In this document: positions 35,301 to 42,609 of the stretch, piece after piece
Numbering within the stretch: the stretch's first letter is position 1
Layout: each line of letters starts with the position of its first letter
Made by a program: the position numbers and the translations under genes
Notes under the pieces: model-generated
What the model was told of the DNA's origin: nothing
Databases searched by the model: none
The model's input: only the letters and a program-made list of their open reading frames with translations
NCBI RefSeq assembly: GCF_014852005.1
Contig: NZ_JACVAU010000002.1
Span: forward strand, 1,098,497 to 1,162,496
Length of the DNA stretch: 64,000 bases
Source of the DNA: Pseudoxanthomonas sp. PXM03
GTDB lineage: Bacteria; Pseudomonadota; Gammaproteobacteria; Xanthomonadales; Xanthomonadaceae
Direction of reading: 5' to 3'

Positions 35301-36056
35301 ATGACCTCGCCGCTGGTCTTCCCGCGCACCGACGCGAGCGTGGTTGCCGACGATGGCGATGCCCTGCACTTCTGCTCCACGTGTGCGTTCTCGCAGGCCT
35401 GCCTGTCCGAGGGCATGGACAAACGCGCACTCATGGACCTGCACGTGCTGGTCGAACACGTCGGCCCGCTGCGCGCGGGCGAGCACGTGTTCCGCGAAGG
35501 CGATCCGTTCGGCGCCATCGCCGCAGTGCGCGCGGGCACGGTGAAGACCTACCAGATCGACCGCAACGGGCACGAACAGGTGCTCGGCTTCCACCTGCCC
35601 GGCGAAGTGATCGGCCTCAACGCCATCCACGGCGACCGCTACCCGTGCAACGCCATCGCGCTGGACACGGTGATGCTGTGCCGGTTCTCGTTCCCCAAGA
35701 TCGCGCTGCTGGCTACGCGCCTGCCCAACCTGCAGCAGCACCTGTTCAGACTGATGAGCCATGACATCGGCGTGGCCTCGCTGTTCGCGCGCGACAACAC
35801 GGCCGACGAACGCATGGCCGCGTTCCTGATCGGCCTGTCGCGCCGGCTGGCCGCACGCGGCTTCTCGCCACGCCGCTTCCAGCTGACGATGGCGCGCACC
35901 GACATCGCCAACTACCTGCGCCAGGCCCCGGAAACCGTCAGCCGCGTGCTGCGCCGTTTCGAGAAGGACGGCCTGCTGCACATCAAGCAGCGCGACGTCG
36001 AGATCCTCGACCTCCCCCGCCTGGAAGCCCTCGCGCTGGCCGTGCTGCGGGATTGA
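35301..36056 (+). CDS. anr: oxygen-sensing FNR/ANR-type transcription regulator
   Basis: A 251-residue CRP/FNR-family regulator. N-terminal cysteines C25, C28 and C34 (CSTCAFSQAC) plus C127 (VMLC) match the four ligands of the FNR oxygen-sensing 4Fe-4S cluster. The cNMP-binding-like barrel, dimer helix and helix-turn-helix follow; the recognition helix reads ETVSRVLRRF, keeping the E, S and R that read TTGAT-N4-ATCAA. GGGAG lies before the ATG. It is the likely activator of hemN, norZ, nnrS and nirK, whose promoters in this window carry such boxes. Confidence 0.93.
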   Translation: MTSPLVFPRTDASVVADDGDALHFCSTCAFSQACLSEGMDKRALMDLHVLVEHVGPLRAGEHVFREGDPFGAIAAVRAGTVKTYQIDRNGHEQVLGFHLPGEVIGLNAIHGDRYPCNAIALDTVMLCRFSFPKIALLATRLPNLQQHLFRLMSHDIGVASLFARDNTADERMAAFLIGLSRRLAARGFSPRRFQLTMARTDIANYLRQAPETVSRVLRRFEKDGLLHIKQRDVEILDLPRLEALALAVLRD

Positions 36057-36069
36057 TCGCGGCACCTCC

Positions 36070-36202
36070 TGTAGGAGCGACGTAAGTCGCGACCGCACGG
36101 CCCGGCTACCGCTCCGCGTTGCGAAGGCCGGAAAGTCTCCGGTCGCGACTTACGTCGCTCCTACAGAGAAAACACGGCGTCCGATTCGTTGACCGCTTGA
36201 CC
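36070..36202. repeat. hairpin repeat element, copy 1
   Basis: Long perfect inverted arms at 36069-36094 and 36141-36166 (26 bases, containing GTAGGAGCGACGTAAGTCGC), followed by a tail ending TTGACC. This is the type of REP-like hairpin scattered through Xanthomonadaceae genomes. Confidence 0.8.
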
Positions 36203-36223
36203 CCTTCGAGGGAAGCGATCCCT

Positions 36224-36354
36224 TGTAGGAGCGATGTGAGTCGCGACCGCACGGCCCAACTGCCGATCCGCGCTACGAAGGCCGGAAAGTCTCCGGTCGC
36301 GACTTACGTCGCTCCTACAGAAAGCGCGGCGTCCGATTCGCTGACCACTTGACC
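36224..36354. repeat. hairpin repeat element, copy 2
   Basis: Second copy with arms at 36224-36248 and 36295-36319; the left arm has diverged slightly (GATGTGAG for GACGTAAG). Its tail ends in TTGACC, which supplies the left half of the norZ FNR-like box. Confidence 0.8.
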
Positions 36355-36362
36355 TGCGTCAT
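36349..36362 (+). promoter_or_regulatory. FNR/DNR-like box of norZ
   Basis: TTGACCTGCGTCAT resembles TTGAC-N4-GTCAA. GATGAT at 36385-36390 is a fair -10 at the spacing for a site centred at -41.5, giving a leader of about 22 bases with an AGGAGA ribosome site. Confidence 0.6.
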
Positions 36363-36418
36363 GGAGCCCCCGGGCTGGCCCGCCGATGATGCGGCCGTTC
36401 CTTCAGGAGAGCCGCATC

Positions 36419-38692
36419 ATGAATTCGACACGCAAGTTGTGGGTGGGGTTGGCGGCCCTGCTCATTGCGTCGTTCGCCGTCCTGCTCTGGGTCGGCAGCG
36501 AAGTGCATCGCCAGGCGCCACCGTTGCCCGAGCGGGTCGTGGCGGAGGACGGCCGGGTGATCTTCACCCGCAAGGACATCGAGACGGGCCGCCAGGTGTG
36601 GCAGTCGATCGGTGGTCAGCAACTCGGTTCCATCTGGGGCCACGGCGGTTACGTGGCGCCTGACTGGGGCGCGGACTGGTTGCACCGCGAGGCCGAGGCC
36701 ATCCTGGATGGATGGGCGAAGCGCGACACCGGCGCGGACAGCTACAAGCAGCTGGATGCCGCCACGCAGGCGGCGTATGCCGCGCGCGTGCAGGCGCTGA
36801 TGCGGCCGAACACCCATGACGCCGCAACGGGCACGATCACGCTGTCGAACGATCGCGCCGACGCCATCGCCACGGTCGGCCTGCACTACCAGAGCCTGTT
36901 CTCCGCCGATCCGGCCACCGGCGACCTGCGCGAGGCCTATGCCATGCGCAACGACACCGTGCCCGATGCCGAACACCGTCGCCAGCTGACCGCGTTCTAC
37001 TGGTGGGCCGCCTGGTCGTCGGTGACCGAGCGTCCCGGCGAGAAGATCAGCTACACGGCGAACTGGCCGGCGGATGCGCTGGTCGGCAACACGCCGCCGC
37101 CGAGCGCCTTCATGTGGACGGTCTTCAGCGTGCTGTTCCTGATCGCCGGCATCGGCCTGCTGGGCTGGCACTACGCGGTCAACCACGGCGACGAGATGGC
37201 CCCGGTGCTGCCGAAGAGCGATCCGCTCGCGAAGATCAAGGTCACGCCTTCGATGCGCGCGACCGCGAAGTACTTCTGGGTAGTCATCGCCCTGTTCGTG
37301 GTGCAGATCCTGCTGGGCGCGATCACCGCGCATTACCAGGTGGAAGGCCAGGAGGCCTACGGCTTCGCGCTGGCCGACGTCCTGCCGTACTCGCTAACGC
37401 GCACCTGGCATACGCAACTCGCGGTGCTGTGGATCGCCACCGCATGGCTGGGCATGGGCCTGTACATCGGCCCGGCGATCTCCGGGCATGAACCGAAGTT
37501 CCAGCGCCTGGGCGTCAACTTCCTGTGGGCGTGCCTGTTGATCATCGTGGTCGGCGCCTTCACCGGCCAGTGGTTCGCGGTGATGCAGAAGCTCGGGCTG
37601 GAGCACAACTTCTGGTTCGGCCACCAGGGCTGGGAATACGTCGACCTGGGTCGCTTCTGGCAGTGGTTCCTCTTCATCGGCCTGACCCTGTGGTTGGTGC
37701 TGGTGGGCCGCGCGCTGTGGCCGGCCATCCGCAACGGAGGCGAGTCGCGCAGCATCGTCAGCCTGCTGTTCCTGTCCACGGTGGCGATCGGCCTGTTCTA
37801 CGCGGCCGGCCTGATGTGGGGCGAGCACACGCACCTGTCGATGGTCGAGTACTGGCGTTGGTGGGTGGTGCACCTGTGGGTGGAAGGCTTCTTCGAGGTG
37901 TTCGCGGTGGCGGTGATCGCCTTCCTGTTCACCCGCCTGGGCCTGCTGCAGACGAAGACCGCCACGGTGGCGGTGCTGTTCGCCACCATCGTGTTCATGG
38001 CCGGTGGCGTGCTGGGCACGCTGCACCACCTGTACTTCACCGGCACGCCGACGGCAGTGATTGCGCTGGGCGCGAGCTTCTCCGCGCTGGAAGTGGTGCC
38101 GCTGGCCTACGTGGGCTTCGAGGCGTACCACAGCTGGAAGATGGGCAGGGCGACGCCATGGATGCAGCGTTACCGCTGGCCGATCCAGTTCTTCATCGCG
38201 GTATCGTTCTGGAACCTGGTAGGTGCGGGCCTGTTCGGCTTCCTGATCAATCCGCCGTTGCCGCTCTACTACATGCAAGGCCTGAACCTGACGCCCAACC
38301 ATGGCCACACGGCATTGTTCGGCGTGTACGGCATGCTCGGCATCGGCCTGATGCTGTTCTGCCTGCGTGGTCTGAAGCCGGACGTGGTGTGGAACGAGAA
38401 GCTGCTGAAGACCGCGTTCTGGTCGCTCAACATCGGCCTGGCCGGCATGTCGCTGCTGACCCTGCTGCCGCTGGGCATCCTGCAGCTCAACGCGGCACTG
38501 GAGCATGGTTACTGGTTCGCGCGTTCGGCGGAGTTCATGCAGCAGCCGATCGTGGACATGCTGGTGTGGATGCGCGTGCCGGCCGACACACTCTTCAGCG
38601 TGGGCGCGCTGGCGCTGGTGTGGTTCGTGGCCAGCCTGTGGCTGGCTCCGCGCCGCGAACCCCTGCCCGCCGCGCAACCGAACGAAGCCTGA
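36419..38692 (+). CDS. norZ: quinol-dependent nitric oxide reductase
   Basis: A 757-residue inner-membrane enzyme reducing NO to N2O with electrons from quinol. It has the qNOR N-terminal extension (membrane anchor, then a periplasmic cytochrome-c-like fold without a CxxCH motif) fused to a NorB-type 12-helix domain with histidines for haem b, haem b3 and the non-haem iron (WHTQLAVLW, EHTHLSMVEYWRWWVVHLW, LGTLHHLYFTG). Length matches the family. AGGAGA precedes the ATG. It is transcribed alone behind an FNR-like box and ends at hairpins. It would detoxify or respire NO from NirK. Confidence 0.95.
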   Translation: MNSTRKLWVGLAALLIASFAVLLWVGSEVHRQAPPLPERVVAEDGRVIFTRKDIETGRQVWQSIGGQQLGSIWGHGGYVAPDWGADWLHREAEAILDGWAKRDTGADSYKQLDAATQAAYAARVQALMRPNTHDAATGTITLSNDRADAIATVGLHYQSLFSADPATGDLREAYAMRNDTVPDAEHRRQLTAFYWWAAWSSVTERPGEKISYTANWPADALVGNTPPPSAFMWTVFSVLFLIAGIGLLGWHYAVNHGDEMAPVLPKSDPLAKIKVTPSMRATAKYFWVVIALFVVQILLGAITAHYQVEGQEAYGFALADVLPYSLTRTWHTQLAVLWIATAWLGMGLYIGPAISGHEPKFQRLGVNFLWACLLIIVVGAFTGQWFAVMQKLGLEHNFWFGHQGWEYVDLGRFWQWFLFIGLTLWLVLVGRALWPAIRNGGESRSIVSLLFLSTVAIGLFYAAGLMWGEHTHLSMVEYWRWWVVHLWVEGFFEVFAVAVIAFLFTRLGLLQTKTATVAVLFATIVFMAGGVLGTLHHLYFTGTPTAVIALGASFSALEVVPLAYVGFEAYHSWKMGRATPWMQRYRWPIQFFIAVSFWNLVGAGLFGFLINPPLPLYYMQGLNLTPNHGHTALFGVYGMLGIGLMLFCLRGLKPDVVWNEKLLKTAFWSLNIGLAGMSLLTLLPLGILQLNAALEHGYWFARSAEFMQQPIVDMLVWMRVPADTLFSVGALALVWFVASLWLAPRREPLPAAQPNEA

Positions 38693-38697
38693 CCCTG

Positions 38698-38729
38698 GAC
38701 CCGGCCTCTCCGGGTGGAGAGGCCGGGTC
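38698..38729 (+). terminator. strong hairpin after norZ
   Basis: A perfect 14-base stem with a GGGT loop, starting 6 bases past the stop codon. No T-run follows. Confidence 0.6.
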
Positions 38730-38750
38730 ACCTGCTGCAGGTTGCAGCCC

Positions 38751-38779
38751 GAGAGCCGTGCACGCGGCTCTCTTTTGTT
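38751..38779 (+). terminator. rho-independent terminator after norZ
   Basis: GAGAGCCG and CGGCTCTC form the stem, followed by TTTTGTT. Confidence 0.75.
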
Positions 38780-38809
38780 CGTGCATCCACCGGGCCCGCC
38801 CGGCGACGA

Positions 38810-39150
38810 GGCTCGGAGCCTTGCAGACGGGGCTCGGAATGTCATGCGCAAGGCACTGCCATGCCATCGATGGGTGTCGAAGCCCGATCTTTCTCACATT
38901 GAGCCCGGCAGATCGCATTCCGAAAGCCATCGATGGGGTTCGGAAAGCCAGCACCTCACCTTCCGAGCCCGATACGCGACGCGCCGCGCCTTGCACATCG
39001 CGCTCGGAAAGCGATCGATGGCATTCGGAAAGCCATCGACCGCCCTCGGGAGCCCGGCACCTCACGCGCTGAGTCCCATCGTTGGGACTCAGCGCCTTGC
39101 CCATAGGGCTCGGAGGGCGATCGATGGGGCTTGGCACCCCATGTCCTCAC
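38810..39150. repeat. degenerate repeat tract
   Basis: Recurring words include GATCGATGG or CATCGATGG (four times), CATTCGGAAAGCCATCGA-like strings, GCGCCTTGC-CAT followed by GCTCGGA (about 38985 and 39090), and GCACCTCAC (twice). Units are irregular and diverged, so this is a decayed repeat array rather than a clean tandem repeat. Confidence 0.55.
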
Positions 39151-39218
39151 ATTTACCCGGGCCGGTGGGGTGTTTCACCTTTACCATCGGGTGGGACGGC
39201 AGGGGTGCCGGAGACAGG

Positions 39219-39707
39219 ATGGGGGCTGGGATGCAACAGTGGCAGCGGAGACTCTTGGGGATCCTCGCGCTCGGCGGAGGCTTCACGGGTTTGGCGGTGG
39301 GGCTCAGCCTGCTCCTTGCGCCGGGAAGCTTCCTCGGAAAACTGCTATCCGTTCCCTTCCTGGGGCTTTTCACCTGGGGGATGGTCTGCGGTTTGCGGCT
39401 GCTTGAAGGCCGTGATGACGCACTCCGGCAGAACTTCTACTTCTGGCTGGCTCAGGTGCCCTTCCTGATGTCGCCCGTCTTGGGCTACTCGTTCTCAAGT
39501 GGCGCATCTCTGCACTTCAAGTACCAGCCAAGCCTCTACAAGTGGGATTTCTTTGCCCGGTTCGGCAGCCAGTTCGAGTACTCGCTGTTGCAGGGAAAAC
39601 CCTTCATCGTGGGTATCAACGTAGTGGCGGCAGGCGTGTGCTGCTTTCTCGTCTACCTGATGCGCACGTCGCAGACCCATACCGGATCGGAGCAAGAAGC
39701 CCCATGA
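39219..39707 (+). CDS. hypothetical membrane protein
   Basis: A 162-residue protein with four predicted transmembrane helices (LLGILALGGGFTGLAVGLSL, LLSVPFLGLFTWGMVCGLRL, FYFWLAQVPFLMSPVLGY, FIVGINVVAAGVCCFLVYL). The start at 39219 has GGAGACAGG upstream; ATG at 39231 is the alternative. First of six small rightward genes between norZ and the nnrS locus. No family recognised. Confidence 0.65.
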   Translation: MGAGMQQWQRRLLGILALGGGFTGLAVGLSLLLAPGSFLGKLLSVPFLGLFTWGMVCGLRLLEGRDDALRQNFYFWLAQVPFLMSPVLGYSFSSGASLHFKYQPSLYKWDFFARFGSQFEYSLLQGKPFIVGINVVAAGVCCFLVYLMRTSQTHTGSEQEAP

Positions 39708-39799
39708 CATACGAAGATCGCGCTGTTGGGGTTCGCAAGCTCATCCCAACCTATGAATTGCGACCGTCGCTTTAGCTCCTGTCGAGCCCTTGCCGAGCC

Positions 39800-40333
39800 A
39801 TGCCGATATCAAGATTGCTGTTCGGGGACTTCCAAGTCGCCTATTCGACGGACCTCCCGCTGCACGAGGCCGTGGGCCGACTCGCCGCTACGACCGACCA
39901 GGTCGGCCCCGCGGTGCGGAGGGGCACCCGTACGCTGCATGGGCATGCCACGGTGCATGACGTCGCCCTGTGGCGGGACGCGCCTTACTTTCTCTCCATG
40001 TTCAGTCCTGCCTTCGTCGGTCGTTTCGTGCAGGAAGAGGGTCAAACCCGATTGTGCGGCTGGTTCAAGGCGGACTTTGTCCTGAAACTATGGCTGACCT
40101 TGCCGGTTGCCGCCTCGCTGTTCCTGGCAACGCTCTCGTTCTCCGGCGTGAATGTCCATTGGAAGGGAACGCTTTCGGGCGCAGTGTTTGCCGGTTTGAC
40201 CCTGGCGACGGTCTTTTTCATCCTGCGCTTGATGAACCGTCCCGGATCAAGACTGGTGGAACCTCTCGAGCAGGCCATTCTGCTGGCCATCTCAGGTCGA
40301 CGGATCGAGCCCTTACCCTCTCGACGTCCCTAG
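39800..40333 (+). CDS. hypothetical membrane protein
   Basis: A 177-residue protein: a soluble N-terminal domain of about 95 residues, then two transmembrane helices (VLKLWLTLPVAASLFLATLSF, GAVFAGLTLATVFFILRLM) and a short basic tail. The N-terminal part looks like a small sensor or adaptor domain, but no family is recognised. Ribosome site weak. Confidence 0.65.
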   Translation: MPISRLLFGDFQVAYSTDLPLHEAVGRLAATTDQVGPAVRRGTRTLHGHATVHDVALWRDAPYFLSMFSPAFVGRFVQEEGQTRLCGWFKADFVLKLWLTLPVAASLFLATLSFSGVNVHWKGTLSGAVFAGLTLATVFFILRLMNRPGSRLVEPLEQAILLAISGRRIEPLPSRRP

Positions 40334-40354
40334 CAGACCAGCCGGAACCCCAGC

Positions 40355-40666
40355 ATGCGAAACTTCGGCCTGTACGGCTTCATCACGATGGTCATCGTCG
40401 CCGCGGCTTGCGTGATGTTGGCCGCAGCGTCGCACCCCGCCATGATCGTCCTGCTGCTGGGCGGCTTTGGGCTGCTGGCGTTTCGCTTCAACGCGATCAT
40501 CGACCGCGGCCGCACGCGTCGCGGCAAGGCACCGGATTTCACCATGCAGTTCGCGAACCTGGCTGCGCTCACGGCCCGAGATTGGACCGAGCTGGTCGTC
40601 ACCGTCCTCGTCTCCGTGGCCATGTACGCCATCGGGATCGTGGTCTTTGGGGGCCAGGCACGATGA
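40355..40666 (+). CDS. small hypothetical membrane protein
   Basis: A 103-residue protein with hydrophobic helices at about 6-26, 29-45 and 78-98. Begins 21 bases after the preceding gene, probably co-transcribed. No family recognised. Confidence 0.6.
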   Translation: MRNFGLYGFITMVIVAAACVMLAAASHPAMIVLLLGGFGLLAFRFNAIIDRGRTRRGKAPDFTMQFANLAALTARDWTELVVTVLVSVAMYAIGIVVFGGQAR

Positions 40667-40705
40667 ATCGCCGGGAAGGGCGGACCCCGCATTGGGATAT
40701 CTACA

Positions 40706-41134
40706 ATGACGATGTTTGATCTGTTGCTGGCGGCCGGCGGCGTGACCGGCACGTGGGCGGTGCTGGACTTCCTGCGTACGCGAGCGGCGAGGACGTGGCC
40801 CTCGGTGTCCGCACGGGTCGTGGAAGTACCGCCCCAGTCATCGTTCGAAGAATTCAGCCGGGGGCAATCGGTTCTTAACACCGACACGGATCATGTCCTG
40901 GTCTGGACCGTAGAGGGAACGGAGTACCGCAAGCGCATCGAGGATCGGGCGGCGATCCAGTTCGCCGGCTTCAAGCTGTGGCGAGCGCCACCGACGCTGG
41001 AGGAGGTGGCCATCCGTTACGACCCCACCGAGCCGGGCAAAGGCCTCACACCGGAAGAACTGGGCGCGTGGCGATGGATGCTGGCTGCATCCGTCCTCTT
41101 CCTGGTGGCCGCCGCATGCGTCCATGTGTGGTGA
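40706..41134 (+). CDS. DUF3592-like membrane protein
   Basis: A 142-residue protein: an N-terminal helix (FDLLLAAGGVTGTWAVLDFL), a beta-rich middle (WPSVSARVVEV, YRKRIED, VAIRYDPTEPGKG) and a C-terminal helix (WMLAASVLFLVAAACVHVW). The W-P-x-V-x-A-x-V and YDP-x-P patterns are typical of DUF3592 proteins, whose function is unknown. Confidence 0.65.
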   Translation: MTMFDLLLAAGGVTGTWAVLDFLRTRAARTWPSVSARVVEVPPQSSFEEFSRGQSVLNTDTDHVLVWTVEGTEYRKRIEDRAAIQFAGFKLWRAPPTLEEVAIRYDPTEPGKGLTPEELGAWRWMLAASVLFLVAAACVHVW

Positions 41135-41221
41135 GGTACTGACGGAGGCTGCAGGCGGCTATTGGCCGCGGCCGGAGACTTGCCTCATCATTCCCCCATC
41201 TTCAGGGGCCGGGGAGTCACC

Positions 41222-41767
41222 ATGTCAGCAGTGAAGCAACGCTCGACCTTCGTTACCGTGGTGGCATGGATCTTCATCGCGCTGTCGGGGTTCGGCACGC
41301 TGATCGGCATCCTGCAGAACATCATGGTGCAGACCATCTTCCGCAGCGAGGAATTCGGCCAGGCCATGCAGGCCGCGCCGGCGCAGCCCGGCCTGCCGCC
41401 AATGGCGACGTTCATGGTCAACCACTTCCATTGGTTTTTCCTGGCCGTGCTGCTGGTCAATCTGTTCATGCTGGCCAGTTCGATCGGATTGCTGAAACGC
41501 TGGAACTGGGCACGGCTCTGCTTCATCGCGATCATGATCCTGGGCGTGGTTTGGCAGGTGGTGGGCCTGATCATGCAAGCGACGATGTTCTCCTTCATGC
41601 GGGACCAGTTTTCCGCGGCCCAGATGCAGGGCGCGCCTGACATGGGGCCCTTCTTCATCGCCATGGGCGTGGTCAGCGTCATCTTCGCGCTCGCCTTCGG
41701 CGGGCTGTTCGGATGGATCGCCTGGAAACTGATGTCGAAGCCGATTGCGGCGGAGTTCGGGCGCTAG
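41222..41767 (+). CDS. hypothetical four-helix membrane protein
   Basis: A 181-residue protein with four hydrophobic helices. The start at 41222 has GGGGAG upstream; the frame's 20-residue upstream extension has no ribosome site. Methionine-rich loop between helices 3 and 4 (QMQGAPDMG). No family recognised. Confidence 0.7.
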   Translation: MSAVKQRSTFVTVVAWIFIALSGFGTLIGILQNIMVQTIFRSEEFGQAMQAAPAQPGLPPMATFMVNHFHWFFLAVLLVNLFMLASSIGLLKRWNWARLCFIAIMILGVVWQVVGLIMQATMFSFMRDQFSAAQMQGAPDMGPFFIAMGVVSVIFALAFGGLFGWIAWKLMSKPIAAEFGR

Positions 41768-41861
41768 CGCGCATGGCCTCAGTGAACGCATCGGGCTCAA
41801 GCAGACAAGCCGACCTAGCCCGTAGCCTGGCGTTTCGCCACCCTGCGGGCCACGCATCGCC

Positions 41862-42143
41862 ATGACGACGAATGCATTGAAGGAAGAAGAACTTGATCGT
41901 CTGGCCTGGCGCTGCGTCCGTTCGTCGATGATGGGAGCGACGGCGTTGCTCGTGTACTTCAACTCGAAGTACGGCTGGATCACCGCGCCGGAGTACCACC
42001 GTGTCAAGGGCGCGTGGCTTGAACCGATCATGCCTGCACTGAAGCCTTATCTTCCCCAGCTGGTCATGGCACTGGGTGTCGGCTCTCTGGTCATGGCTGC
42101 GTACTGCGGCCTTCGATACCTATGGATCAGCAGGAAGGGCTGA
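41862..42143 (+). CDS. small hypothetical protein
   Basis: A 93-residue protein with an amphipathic N-terminal half and one clear transmembrane helix near the C-terminus (LVMALGVGSLVMAAYCGLRYL); a second weaker hydrophobic stretch lies at 25-35. Ends the run of small membrane-protein genes, just before a hairpin. No family recognised. Confidence 0.6.
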   Translation: MTTNALKEEELDRLAWRCVRSSMMGATALLVYFNSKYGWITAPEYHRVKGAWLEPIMPALKPYLPQLVMALGVGSLVMAAYCGLRYLWISRKG

Positions 42144-42149
42144 GAGCTC

Positions 42150-42180
42150 GCGAGGCGATGTGCGTAACGCCTCGCCTCTT
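42150..42180 (+). terminator. hairpin terminator between convergent genes
   Basis: GCGAGGCG and CGCCTCGC form an 8-base stem with a 10-base loop, followed by CTCTT. It separates the rightward small-gene run from the leftward HMA-like gene. Confidence 0.5.
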
Positions 42181-42199
42181 AACCCCGATCATCTACTGA

Positions 42200-42445
42200 T
42201 CAGTGCGAACACCCGCCACAGCACTGCCCCGCCTTGTGGCCGCGCGGTTCGCTTTCGCTGGCCTCGGCGTGCTCGCCGACGTCCTTGAGGATGGCGATCA
42301 CGCGCTCGGTGGGCAGCGTGGTCATCACGACCAGGCGGCCGGTGCCGGATTCCATCGTCACTTCGGCTTCCGGGTCCCAGGCACGAAGCGCCTCGGTCAT
42401 GGCCTGCTGGCGTTGCTCGGAGGATGCGTGGGCGTGGTCGGACAT
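42200..42445 (-). CDS. small HMA-like protein ending in a CCGGC metal-binding-type tail
   Basis: An 81-residue protein. The start at 42445 is set by AGGAAGCCCG. Residues 14-60 (ALRAWDPEAEV, GRLVVMTT, ERVIAILKDVG) have the strand-helix pattern of a heavy-metal-associated domain but lack its CxxC. Instead the C-terminus is His-rich and ends CCGGCSH. A similar tail ends the protein at 51377-51616. An FNR-type box with a TACAGT -10 lies upstream, so it is probably induced with the NO genes. Role in copper or NO handling is inference. Confidence 0.7.
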   Translation of the reverse strand: MSDHAHASSEQRQQAMTEALRAWDPEAEVTMESGTGRLVVMTTLPTERVIAILKDVGEHAEASESEPRGHKAGQCCGGCSH

Positions 42446-42489
42446 CGGGCTTCCTGTCGTCGTGGGTGCGCGCTTGCGCGGGTGACGGG

Positions 42490-42495
42490 ACTGTA
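42490..42495 (-). promoter_or_regulatory. -10 element of the HMA-like gene
   Basis: TACAGT read leftwards, at the right distance from the FNR box at 42518-42531 for a class II promoter. Confidence 0.5.
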
Positions 42496-42517
42496 GGCGC
42501 TTGCCGTTCACCGGGCC

Positions 42518-42531
42518 TTGACCCGAATCAA
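42518..42531. promoter_or_regulatory. FNR/DNR box, leftward gene
   Basis: TTGACCCGAATCAA, one mismatch from the FNR consensus. Paired with the leftward TACAGT, it would sit at about -41.5 for the small HMA-like gene. Confidence 0.75.
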
Positions 42532-42561
42532 GACAGCGGCAGCCACTGAATCGCGGCCCGC

Positions 42562-42575
42562 CTGACCCACGTCAA
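42562..42575 (+). promoter_or_regulatory. FNR/DNR-like box of nnrS
   Basis: CTGACCCACGTCAA, a weaker palindrome. Its centre is exactly 41.5 bases before the A of the nnrS ATG, the same geometry as at hemN. Confidence 0.6.
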
Positions 42576-42609
42576 GGCGAGCGCATGCGGGCGCGGGCAA
42601 GCTGCCTGC

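Larger units (their letters stand above)
36057..36418. other. intergenic region: duplicated hairpin element and norZ promoter
   Basis: Holds two tandem copies of a hairpin repeat and the norZ promoter; no gene is supported. Confidence 0.7.
38693..39218. other. gene-free region: terminators plus degenerate repeats
   Basis: Contains the two norZ terminators and the degenerate repeat tract at 38810-39150; every frame through it is repetitive and looks non-coding. Confidence 0.6.

Noticed and set aside
37394..38851. 485-residue leftward ORF opposite norZ
   Set aside because: Gln/His/Arg-rich shadow; norZ is certain on the other strand.
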